A stretch of DNA of 64,000 bases, taken from NCBI GenBank assembly GCA_947478845.1, contig CANJXC010000004.1:124001-188000 (forward strand), given 5' to 3'. The notes under the pieces are model-generated. The model had not been told where the DNA came from. It made no database searches and saw only the letters and a list, made by a program, of their open reading frames with translations. The stretch is from Spirochaetales bacterium. GTDB lineage: Bacteria; Spirochaetota; Spirochaetia; JABEVK01. A program made the position numbers and the translations under genes. Shown here one piece after another: positions 36,864 to 44,170 of the stretch (its first letter is position 1; each line of letters begins with the position of its first letter).

Positions 36864-37543
36864 ACAAGGGGATTTCCGCTGTTTTCCTTCAGGTTCGTCT
36901 GGATTCTACCCGACTTCCGCGCAAGGCCCTTGCCAACCTGGGTGGTAAGTCTGTTTTGGAACATTGCCTGTCTGCCCTTTCGCGTGTAGGCACTCCCCTT
37001 CAGATCGTGGTGACCGAGCCTGCGAGTTTCAACGAGGTCTGTCCGCTTGCCGAAGCAGCAGGCTGGAAAGTGTTCTCGGGAAGTAAGGACAATGTTCTCG
37101 ATCGTTTTGTGCAGGCGGCCCGGAAGTATAAATGCCAGACCATAATCCGAGCGACGGCCGACAATCCTTTGGTCTCTGCCTTCTTGGCCAACACGCTTCT
37201 AGAGGAACACCTGAGGGCCGACATGGACTATTCCGGCTACCTCGAAGGTCCTGAAGGTTCTGGAGTTGAGATACTGCGTGTCGGTGCCCTCGAAGCCGCA
37301 TGGGGTTCGACGCCCGACGCGTATGAATGTGAGCACGTGAGCCCTTACCTCTACCGGCGTCCGGGCACATTCAGGATTCACCGGCCCGTTATTCCGGACC
37401 AGTTCAGGTACCCACAAGGACGAATCACAGTGGACACGGCCGATGACCTGATCTACCTGAACCGAATGTGGAAGGCTCTCGATCCCCAAACGCCCCCTCA
37501 ACTCGAGGAGGTGATCAACTGGCTCAAGGAGAACCCCCGGTGA
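36857..37543 (+). CDS. SpsF-type cytidylyltransferase-like protein
   Basis: A 228-residue nucleotidyltransferase of the SpsF/CMP-sugar synthetase group. The nucleotide loop VFLQVRLDSTRLPRKALANLGGKSVLEH is near the N-terminus (Arg replaces the usual Gly before Lys), followed by VFSGSKDNVLDRFVQAA, TIIRATADNPLVSA and a substrate segment GSGVEILRVGALEAA. Such enzymes couple a sugar, often a nonulosonic acid, to CMP. The actual sugar here is unknown. Overlaps the following fusion gene as GTGA. Confidence 0.85.
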   Translation: MVNKGISAVFLQVRLDSTRLPRKALANLGGKSVLEHCLSALSRVGTPLQIVVTEPASFNEVCPLAEAAGWKVFSGSKDNVLDRFVQAARKYKCQTIIRATADNPLVSAFLANTLLEEHLRADMDYSGYLEGPEGSGVEILRVGALEAAWGSTPDAYECEHVSPYLYRRPGTFRIHRPVIPDQFRYPQGRITVDTADDLIYLNRMWKALDPQTPPQLEEVINWLKENPR

Positions 37544-39315
37544 GCGCCCGAGTCGTGCTGATTCCCAATACCATGCTTTCCCAAGGGACAGGACACTTGC
37601 ATCGCTGTTCGAAAGCTTTCGCTGCCAATCCTGAACACCTCGCCCTCTGGACCTGCCTAGACCCGGCACTTCTAGGCACAAAAGAGCTTTTTTCGCACGA
37701 CGCAATGAGTACCTTTTTGAATGGCCTTGCTACGGCCTCGACACCTGCAGAGGGTCAATATGACGTAGCAGTCCTCGATTTTCAGAGGACGCCCCCGGCT
37801 CTGCTTAACTGGGTAAAGAGCCGAGTTTCGGTCGTAATCGGTTGGGACGAGGGCGGGGTAGCAAGGCCTTTTTTCCCTTTTCTGGTGGACTCTCTACCCC
37901 ACGAAAGTTTGCCAGCCCCCAATGTTCGCCTTCCCGGTCTGCTGGGCTACCCAGAATGGGAACCCTCGAAAACCGGTGGTTTCTTGAGGCCGATTCGCAA
38001 CGTGCTGGTGTCTTTTGGCGGTGCCGATGTGGCCAACCTCACGGTGCGCTTCTTCCGGTACTGGGCGAAACTTGAGCGCAAAAACCCCTCTGGTTTGAAC
38101 CTCACCTACGTCCAGGGGCCCTTTGCCCGGTTCGAACTTCCCGGCCCTCTGCCCACTGGTTCGAAACTCGTCAAAGCTCCAAAAAACTTTTCAAACCTCG
38201 TGGCCGAAACTGACCTTTTGGTGACATCGTGGGGTCTAACGATGTTGGAAGCTCTCTCCAACGAGAAACCAGTCATCCTGTTCAATCCTTCGCGCTACCA
38301 TGAGAAATTGGCGGTCCGTGCTCAAATGCCGACTTTAGGGCGTTTTGCGTTGCTGCGAAGTCGGTGGGCAGCGGCCTTGAAGAGTGCTCCTGCGGCTTCG
38401 GATCAAGCGGCCAAGCGTTTTCTGCCGTCCCCGGTCAGTGCGGCCTCCTACTTCGGAGGCTTTTCCGGGACTACGGCCCGATGCCCGGTATGCCGCACCG
38501 ACGGTCACAAAGTTTTCGCGCGGACCGAACACAAGTCCTTCTTCTATTGCCGGTCTTGCTCGATGGAGTTCCTCTCGGTTTACCAGCTACCGCCCAAGCA
38601 GTATTCCGACTCCTACTTCTTTCAGGACTATCAGGCGCAATATGGGAAAACCTACTTGGAAGACTTTCAGCATATTGAATCCTTGGGGATACAACGGCTG
38701 AAGTTCTTGGCAACACTCGGACAAAAGCCCGAGCGGGTGCTTGACGTCGGCTGTGCCTTTGGTCCGTTTCTTTCGGCGGCCTCGAAAGCTGGAATCCAAC
38801 CCTTCGGTATGGATATTGCCGCCTCCGCTGTCAATTACGTGAAGTTAACACTTGGCTTTCCAGCCGTTCAGGGATCTTGGCTTGAATTCCAGTGGTTTAA
38901 GTCGTTTTCCTCTGCCGCTCCGGATCTGCTTACCATGTGGTATGTGATCGAACATTTTCCCGACGTGAATCAGGTGCTTCGCAAGGTTTCGGAAGTACTC
39001 GCCCCCGGCGGAGTCTTTGCCTTCGGTACGCCCAATGGAAAGGGCATCACCCGCAAGTTCCGGGGGGCCAAGTTTTGGGAGGAAAGCCCGGAGGACCATT
39101 TCTCGGTCTGGAACCGTGAGAATGCACTGCGCATATTGCCCCGTTACGGCTTTGAAGTGCTGGGATTTCGCAATACCGGTCAGCATCCGGATCGCTTTCC
39201 CGGACTTGCTCTTAACCGGGGATGGCGCTACCGGCTTGTTTCATGGTGGGGTTCGTTGCGGGGTTGGGGCGACACGTTCGAAGTCTACGCCAAGAAAGTT
39301 CGGGAGTTACCATGA
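37540..39315 (+). CDS. Fusion of PseG-like/GT-B domain and SAM methyltransferase
   Basis: A 591-residue two-domain protein. Residues ~1-300 resemble PseG, the UDP-sugar hydrolase of pseudaminic acid synthesis, or a related GT-B enzyme: QGTGHLHRC (His19 at the PseG catalytic position), VLVSFGGAD and DLLVTSWGLTMLEALSNEKPVILF. Then a zinc-binding pair CPVC/CRSC (about 315-340) leads into a class I methyltransferase with the SAM loop VLDVGCAFGPFL (about 400) and MWYVIEHFPDVNQVL..LAPGG. The GTG start has AAGGAGA 7 nt upstream; an open frame continues upstream only inside the previous gene. The fusion suggests that a released or transferred sugar is methylated by the same protein. Confidence 0.82.
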   Translation: MSARVVLIPNTMLSQGTGHLHRCSKAFAANPEHLALWTCLDPALLGTKELFSHDAMSTFLNGLATASTPAEGQYDVAVLDFQRTPPALLNWVKSRVSVVIGWDEGGVARPFFPFLVDSLPHESLPAPNVRLPGLLGYPEWEPSKTGGFLRPIRNVLVSFGGADVANLTVRFFRYWAKLERKNPSGLNLTYVQGPFARFELPGPLPTGSKLVKAPKNFSNLVAETDLLVTSWGLTMLEALSNEKPVILFNPSRYHEKLAVRAQMPTLGRFALLRSRWAAALKSAPAASDQAAKRFLPSPVSAASYFGGFSGTTARCPVCRTDGHKVFARTEHKSFFYCRSCSMEFLSVYQLPPKQYSDSYFFQDYQAQYGKTYLEDFQHIESLGIQRLKFLATLGQKPERVLDVGCAFGPFLSAASKAGIQPFGMDIAASAVNYVKLTLGFPAVQGSWLEFQWFKSFSSAAPDLLTMWYVIEHFPDVNQVLRKVSEVLAPGGVFAFGTPNGKGITRKFRGAKFWEESPEDHFSVWNRENALRILPRYGFEVLGFRNTGQHPDRFPGLALNRGWRYRLVSWWGSLRGWGDTFEVYAKKVRELP

Positions 39316-40772
39316 CAAAATATGTTCTTCTGCTCGGTGGTGGGCAGATGCAAGTCCCTGCCATTCAATGGTGCCATAAGCTTGGCTTCGGTGTCGTCTG
39401 CTTCGATGGCAAGTCTGAGGTACTTGGTCAGCCGTTGGCCGATCATTTCGTCGTTTGCGACATCAGCAACTACGAACTCTGTTTGGCAACAGCTCGCGGT
39501 CTGCGCGGGCAATTTGATCTTCGGGGCGTCCTCACGGTAGGGACTGACTTCTCCACCACCGTTGCGTGGGTTGCCTCTGGTCTTGGGCTTCCTGGAATCC
39601 CCTTTGAAGTGGCCCAGCGCGCCAAGGACAAGGCAATGATGCGCGAATGCTTCGCAAGAGCTGGGGTTTCCTCGCCCGATTACCAGGTTTGGAAACACGG
39701 TGACTCAGAATCTTTTGTTCCACGTTTTGGTGTTCCTTGTGTCGTAAAGCCTGTCGACAGCATGGGAGCACGTGGCGTACAGTTGGTGACATCGATGAAG
39801 GACCTTGGCTTGGCGCTGCTCGCCGCCGGGAAACATTCAAGAAGCGGTCGGGTCATCGTAGAAGAGTATATTGACGGCCCCGAGTTCTCCCTCGATGCGA
39901 TTGTTGATAACGGCCAGGTTCATCGCATGGGTCTTGCTGACCGTCATATTGTTTTCTCTCCCTACTTTGTTGAAATCGGGCACAGCTTTCCCACAAGAGT
40001 TGATTCGGCTCAGGTGGAAGCTTTGTGGGCCGAGTTTGAGAAAGCTATCCAGGCCATAGGTATTGTGCGCGGTGCCGCGAAGGGGGACCTCAAGATGTCC
40101 TTGAAGGGCCCGGTGATTGGTGAAATTGCCGCCCGTTTGTCCGGTGGATATATGTCTGGCTGGACCTATCCCCTGTCATCCGGTCGGTCGGCGACCATTT
40201 GGGCCATCGAAGCCTGTACTGGTCTTCCCTTGAAGGCTCAAGGTGAGGACCTTTTCCGTCCGGTTGCAGAACGAGCATGGATTAGCATACCGGGAATTGT
40301 GAAATCCCTGCACGGGCTCGAAGCTGTACGAGCCTCTGAGGGTGTAGCTGAAGTTTTTGTGACGTTGAAACCTGGACAACGAATGGTGTTTCCCACCAAC
40401 AATGTCGAAAAAGCCGGAAACCTGATCTGCACGGCACCAACCCTAGGAGGCGCCGAAAGTTTGGCCCGAAAAGCCCGCAACCTCCTCGATATTGAACTGG
40501 AACATCCTAATTCCGAAACCGAAACCTTTCTGTTTGGGTCGGCACCCAGCCGTTGGTGGTTTGAACAAGCAGGGACCTGTGACTCAACTCTTTGGTGGCA
40601 GCGAGCGAGACAAGAGGAATGGAAAGACCCTTACGGAAACACCATCGACGAACTTCTTTCCATCCTGGGTTGGTCTCAACACACACCCGAGCTCGGCAAT
40701 CCTCGCGTGCTGAGAGCGCTCTTCAAGGGTGGGCTTCAAGGTTTGCGCTACGAGGCAAGGCTTAGCAGTTGA
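39312..40772 (+). CDS. ATP-grasp ligase
   Basis: A 486-residue protein with an N-terminal pre-ATP-grasp Rossmann-like domain (YVLLLGGGQMQVPAIQWCHKLGFGVVCFDG) and an ATP-grasp core with PCVVKPVDSMGARGVQLV, VIVEEYIDGPEFSLDAIV and GPVIGEIAARLSGGYMSGW. These enzymes join a carboxylate to an amine or similar nucleophile through an acyl-phosphate. The C-terminal ~90 residues are specific to this protein (LARKARNLLDIELEHP onward). It may add an amino acid or another group to the sugar handled by the upstream enzymes; this is inference from the neighbours. ATG start with CGGGAG and a 4-nt overlap. Confidence 0.85.
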   Translation: MTKYVLLLGGGQMQVPAIQWCHKLGFGVVCFDGKSEVLGQPLADHFVVCDISNYELCLATARGLRGQFDLRGVLTVGTDFSTTVAWVASGLGLPGIPFEVAQRAKDKAMMRECFARAGVSSPDYQVWKHGDSESFVPRFGVPCVVKPVDSMGARGVQLVTSMKDLGLALLAAGKHSRSGRVIVEEYIDGPEFSLDAIVDNGQVHRMGLADRHIVFSPYFVEIGHSFPTRVDSAQVEALWAEFEKAIQAIGIVRGAAKGDLKMSLKGPVIGEIAARLSGGYMSGWTYPLSSGRSATIWAIEACTGLPLKAQGEDLFRPVAERAWISIPGIVKSLHGLEAVRASEGVAEVFVTLKPGQRMVFPTNNVEKAGNLICTAPTLGGAESLARKARNLLDIELEHPNSETETFLFGSAPSRWWFEQAGTCDSTLWWQRARQEEWKDPYGNTIDELLSILGWSQHTPELGNPRVLRALFKGGLQGLRYEARLSS

Positions 40773-41833
40773 TGCCTTGGCCACGCTTCTACTGCCTACT
40801 CCTGTGCGCGATTGCGTTCCCCCTTGCAGGCGAGTCGGGCCGCCCTGTGGCATTGGCAGATCTTGCAACGGCTGTTGGGGCCCAACTATGGATGGATCCT
40901 TGGAGGGGGGTTGCCTTGCTGCAAACCCCGAACCGGACCCTTTCAGTTGACCTCCAAACGGGCGTGGCACTCGCAGACGGCGAGCAGGAACTTCAGCTTC
41001 AGCCTTTCAAGTCCTCGTCCACCGGGCCCCAGCTTTCCCAAGAAGACTACACGCGACTCAAGGACTGGTTTTCTTTGACAGCCCCAGGAAAACCTTTGGT
41101 ACCTCCTGCTCCGTTAGAAGTCATACCGCGGTCCGATCCGCATCGTAGGGTCCAGGTCATTGTGCTGGACGCAGGACATGGCGGTTCGGACCCGGGAAGT
41201 CTAGGCCGTCACGAGTTTGGCGGCCAATCAGTAGTGCTCCGGGAGAAAGATCTGACGCTCGCCGTTGTGCTGGAAGCAGAGCAGTTGCTTCGCGCCAAAT
41301 ATCCCGACAGAAACATCATACTGACACGGAACTCCGACACATATCCAACCCTGGAAGAGAGGGTCAAACTGGCTCATGCCCAGAACCTGGGCCCCCACGA
41401 TTCGATTCTCTTTCTGTCCGTCCATTTCAACGCCTCGCTTAACCCCAAGGCCAGCGGACTCGAGTTTTGGTATGTACCACATGACTACGACCGTGAGGTC
41501 ATCGCGACGAAAGATGTTCCCGAGTCAGTTTTTCCAGTTCTCAATCTTATGGTCGACCAGGAGTTCAAGAAAGAAAGCATGGAACTGGCTAAGAATCTGG
41601 CCACCAGCCTGGCGCAGGAGTTGGGAGATTCGCAAATTCAACGAGGTCTGAAGGAAAATCCTTGGTTTGTCGTTCGTATGGCACGCATGCCAGCTGTGCT
41701 GGCTGAACTGGGCTTCATAACAAATCCCGACGACGCCTACCGCCTCCAGAACCCGGCGTACTTGAAGCAACTAGCACGGGGTCTCTATATTGGACTTTCT
41801 TCCTTTATTCAGAAATACGAGGATCTGCCATGA
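40772..41833 (+). CDS. N-acetylmuramoyl-L-alanine amidase, AmiC type
   Basis: Periplasmic zinc amidase (Amidase_3) that cleaves the peptide stem from peptidoglycan. The 353-residue protein has a signal peptide (about residues 1-20), a ~100-residue N-terminal domain and the catalytic domain with zinc ligands His136 (LDAGHGG), Glu158 (LREKDL) and His218 (SVHFNA), plus catalytic Glu312 (LAELGFITN). No LysM or SPOR domain is present. ATG shares one base with the preceding stop. Combined with the GerM gene it suggests local wall remodelling, for example for flagellar insertion or daughter-cell separation. Confidence 0.93.
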   Translation: MPWPRFYCLLLCAIAFPLAGESGRPVALADLATAVGAQLWMDPWRGVALLQTPNRTLSVDLQTGVALADGEQELQLQPFKSSSTGPQLSQEDYTRLKDWFSLTAPGKPLVPPAPLEVIPRSDPHRRVQVIVLDAGHGGSDPGSLGRHEFGGQSVVLREKDLTLAVVLEAEQLLRAKYPDRNIILTRNSDTYPTLEERVKLAHAQNLGPHDSILFLSVHFNASLNPKASGLEFWYVPHDYDREVIATKDVPESVFPVLNLMVDQEFKKESMELAKNLATSLAQELGDSQIQRGLKENPWFVVRMARMPAVLAELGFITNPDDAYRLQNPAYLKQLARGLYIGLSSFIQKYEDLP

Positions 41834-42294
41834 ATATTGACCGCGTCCTTCTGTGGGGGGTGAGCCTATTGGGGTTCGCCTTCTTGCTTTCTTTGGGCCT
41901 TTACTTGTTGGTGCCTGGGGCCCTGACCCGAGTCGTTCTCAGCTTTCCAGAAGAGATTACAGCCCGAACTGTCCCAGAAATCCGCTATTTACCTTTCAAT
42001 TGGGATGAAGAACACAATGTGCGGATGTTGGTTAACGAAATTATGCTAGGTCCGGCTCGCCACGATCACGAAAGGCTATTTTCCCGCCACGCCGTAGCCC
42101 TATCCGTGCTTGTCAGGGGTAGCACAATTTATCTCGATTTGGGGAAAGCCTCTTTTATTCCTGATCCTGATGTACTATACTCACCTGAAACGTCCTTGGA
42201 TGTCCTTAAAAAGACTGTATTGGACCACTTCAGGAACTTGTCGGCAATTGAGGTTTCGGTCGAGGGGCAGATGGCCTTCGATAAAACTCGTTGA
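41830..42294 (+). CDS. GerM-domain membrane protein
   Basis: A 154-residue protein with one N-terminal membrane anchor (about residues 7-30) and a GerM domain (about 50-145; VRMLVNEIMLGPARHDHERLF, TIYLDLGKASF, LDVLKKTVLDHFRNL). GerM proteins have been linked to peptidoglycan and spore germination in Firmicutes; here it follows the amidase with a 4-nt overlap, so a wall role is plausible. The flaA -35 element lies across its stop codon. Confidence 0.8.
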   Translation: MNIDRVLLWGVSLLGFAFLLSLGLYLLVPGALTRVVLSFPEEITARTVPEIRYLPFNWDEEHNVRMLVNEIMLGPARHDHERLFSRHAVALSVLVRGSTIYLDLGKASFIPDPDVLYSPETSLDVLKKTVLDHFRNLSAIEVSVEGQMAFDKTR

Positions 42295-42318
42295 CAAAGA
42301 ATGGAGCATCCATATAAT
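42291..42318 (+). promoter_or_regulatory. Perfect-consensus sigma-70 promoter of flaA
   Basis: TTGACA (42291-42296), 16-nt spacer, TATAAT (42313-42318): all twelve positions match. Predicted start near 42325 and a ~32-nt leader with AAGGAG. No sigma-28-type element is seen, so flaA appears to be driven by the main sigma factor. Confidence 0.9.
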
Positions 42319-42356
42319 GAAAAATGACTTTCCAAGGTAAATTTAAGGAGCACTGG

Positions 42357-43349
42357 ATGAAAAGGTTTTTCACGATTCTAGGTGTGGCTCTGTTCCTGGC
42401 TAACAGTGGGGCCTTTGCAGAACAAGCTACTCTCATCGATTTTGCGAAGTTGGTCGGTTCAGGGGACGCGGGCCTTCATGCTCCGACCACCCTCGACTAC
42501 TCTCGCCAGGCGGGTTCCGCCTATTCCGCAGAAGACAAGGCAAAGATGAAGATTTCTTTGGCCATCCCAAGTTGGGAAATCAACTTGGCTTCTTCGTCCC
42601 GCACCGTGGAAAACCAGACCCTGTCGTTCATCACCGCGGCGCCTGTAAAGGCTGATGCGGCTAAGTATGCCGGAGAAACGGTTATGGGTGTTCGGGTTCA
42701 CTTTCCTGACTTTGGTGTGAACTCTTTTGCTTTGATCCGCCCTCCGTTCACGATTCCTGCTTATGCTACCCTCGATGGAGATCAGACAGCCAAGACGGGA
42801 GCACAGTTCGATGGCTACGGCATCCTGAAGAACGTAGGTGTTGTTAAGTCCATACAGATCAACATTCTTGGCCGCAACTTCCCGAATGGTCTGTCGCTGC
42901 TTCTCGAGAACGAGTTGGGTGAAGAGCAGGAAATCTTCATGGGATACCTGAACTTTGACGGATGGAAGTCCCTGACCTGGAATAACCCTGACTATCTGCA
43001 ATCTGTTCGTAACAGGGAGCTGAAAATCAATGCGCTGTATCCTCGTTCGTCGCCTTTCATGAAGCTGAAAGGTATCATTATCAAGCGAGATTCGGCTCAG
43101 GAAGGTGGCGACATCGTCTCCTACATCAAGGACATCAAGGTCATCTACGACCTCGCTGTGGTTGATAGAAACGCCGACGTTGATGACGAAGCCGTTTGGG
43201 GTATCCTCAAGAAGCGAGAGGAAGCAGCGCGTAATTTTGAGCTTGCCCGCTTAGGTAACCTGCAGGTCCTACGAGCGTTGGAAGACAAGAAGAAAGCCAG
43301 CGAGTCGGGTTTTGACTCTCCCGCTTCAACGGTCGGCACTGTCAAGTAA
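42357..43349 (+). CDS. flaA: Flagellar filament outer-layer protein FlaA
   Basis: Sheath protein of the spirochaetal periplasmic flagellum, which surrounds the FlaB core. The 330-residue precursor has a signal peptide (about residues 1-22, ending SGAFAEQ) and the FlaA family pattern: LIDFAKL, VENQTLSFITAAPV, VMGVRVHFPDFGVNSFALIRPPFTIPAY, GILKNVGVVKSIQINILGRNFPNGLSLLLEN and FDGWKSLTWNNPDYL. ATG 42357 has AAGGAG at 6 nt; an upstream in-frame start lies within the leader. Strong promoter and strong terminator make it a stand-alone, highly expressed gene. Confidence 0.95.
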   Translation: MKRFFTILGVALFLANSGAFAEQATLIDFAKLVGSGDAGLHAPTTLDYSRQAGSAYSAEDKAKMKISLAIPSWEINLASSSRTVENQTLSFITAAPVKADAAKYAGETVMGVRVHFPDFGVNSFALIRPPFTIPAYATLDGDQTAKTGAQFDGYGILKNVGVVKSIQINILGRNFPNGLSLLLENELGEEQEIFMGYLNFDGWKSLTWNNPDYLQSVRNRELKINALYPRSSPFMKLKGIIIKRDSAQEGGDIVSYIKDIKVIYDLAVVDRNADVDDEAVWGILKKREEAARNFELARLGNLQVLRALEDKKKASESGFDSPASTVGTVK

Positions 43350-43363
43350 AGTCTGAATTGAAG

Positions 43364-43391
43364 AAAACCGGCCTTAGGGCCGGTTTTTTTT
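43364..43391 (+). terminator. Strong intrinsic terminator of flaA
   Basis: AAAACCGGCC and GGCCGGTTTT around a 4-nt loop, followed by more T. A G+C-rich stem and long U tract give a high-confidence call. The A run on the other strand is only four long, so it may work weakly for the minus-strand tRNA transcript. Confidence 0.92.
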
Positions 43392-43544
43392 GCTTCGGAA
43401 AAAATTTGCTCTGCTTTTGGCGAGCTGACATCAGGGAAAAAAGACGATAACCTGTTGTTTGAAGGTAGCCTTTGTGAGGGGCATTTCCTCCCTCTACGTG
43501 TCAAGGGCTTCTATCATCGTGACAAAACAATGCAAGGAAATGAA

Positions 43545-43618
43545 TGAACGAGCAGGGATTCGAACCCCGGACATCCGCCGTGTAAAGGCGGCGCTCTAAC
43601 CAACTGAGCTACTCGTCC
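43545..43618 (-). tRNA. tRNA-Val (anticodon UAC)
   Basis: Complete cloverleaf on the minus strand: acceptor GGACGAG/CTCGTTC, D arm GCTC...GAGC, anticodon arm CCGCC-TTTACAC-GGCGG with anticodon TAC, T arm CGGGG-TTCGAAT-CCCTG, discriminator A. No CCA is encoded, so it must be added by nucleotidyltransferase. It decodes GUA and probably other GUN codons. Confidence 0.96.
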
Positions 43619-43634
43619 TCGTCTGGACCACAGA

Positions 43635-43663
43635 ACACTACGGTTCGGTGGCCCGTTTGTCAA
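43635..43663 (-). promoter_or_regulatory. Promoter of the tRNA-Val gene
   Basis: Minus-strand TTGACA (43663-43658), 17-nt spacer, TAGTGT (43640-43635). Start of transcription would be about 10 nt before the mature tRNA. The -35 lies across the ilvN stop codon. Confidence 0.7.
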
Positions 43664-44169
43664 TTGCGGGAGGTATAGCCTTCACCGCGACTTATCAGAA
43701 CCTTACCACTCCTGACAAGTTCGAGGATACCGTAGGGCATAAGCATTTCCTTGAGCGCATCAAGTTTTTCGCTCTTGCCAGTCACCATCAGGGTCAAGGT
43801 TGTCGCCGTCAGATCTTCGGTGACAGCCTTAAACGTCTGGGCAATCTGTAAGACTTCAGTTCTGCGGTCTTGCGGACAATTGACCTTGAACAGGCCTAGT
43901 TCTTTTTGGATGACGTCTTCGGTTGAGTAGTCGCGGGCGCTCACCACGTCAATCAACTTGTTTAGCTGTTTAAGTATCTGCTGGAGAGTAGGTAGATCGC
44001 CCAACGCGACAATGTTCATATAGGAATACTCTGGGTCAGTAGACTCAGACACGACCAAAGAGTCAATGTTGTAGCCCCGCCGCGAGAAGACCTGAGCGAT
44101 TCTGTTGAGAACACCCGGTTTGTTGGCGACGTACAGGCTGATCGTATGTTTTAGCGTTGTTGCAGGCAC
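43660..44169 (-). CDS. ilvN: Acetolactate synthase small (regulatory) subunit
   Basis: Regulatory subunit that confers branched-chain amino acid feedback on acetolactate synthase. A 169-residue protein with an N-terminal ACT domain (KHTISLYVANKPGVLNRIAQVFSRRGYNIDSL) and the second ALS-type domain (VTEDLTATTLTLMVTGKSEKLDALKEMLMPYGILELVRSG). GTG at 44169 is preferred because GGGGGA lies 7 nt upstream and it starts 1 nt after the ilvB stop; an upstream in-frame TTG lies inside ilvB. Confidence 0.94.
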   Translation of the reverse strand: MPATTLKHTISLYVANKPGVLNRIAQVFSRRGYNIDSLVVSESTDPEYSYMNIVALGDLPTLQQILKQLNKLIDVVSARDYSTEDVIQKELGLFKVNCPQDRRTEVLQIAQTFKAVTEDLTATTLTLMVTGKSEKLDALKEMLMPYGILELVRSGKVLISRGEGYTSRN

Positions 44170-44170
44170 G

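Noticed and set aside
38384-38701. Frames inside the PseG-like/methyltransferase fusion that might indicate two separate genes
   Set aside because: The main frame is continuous through the domain junction with good codon use, and the alternative frames have no domains; the fusion is taken as real.
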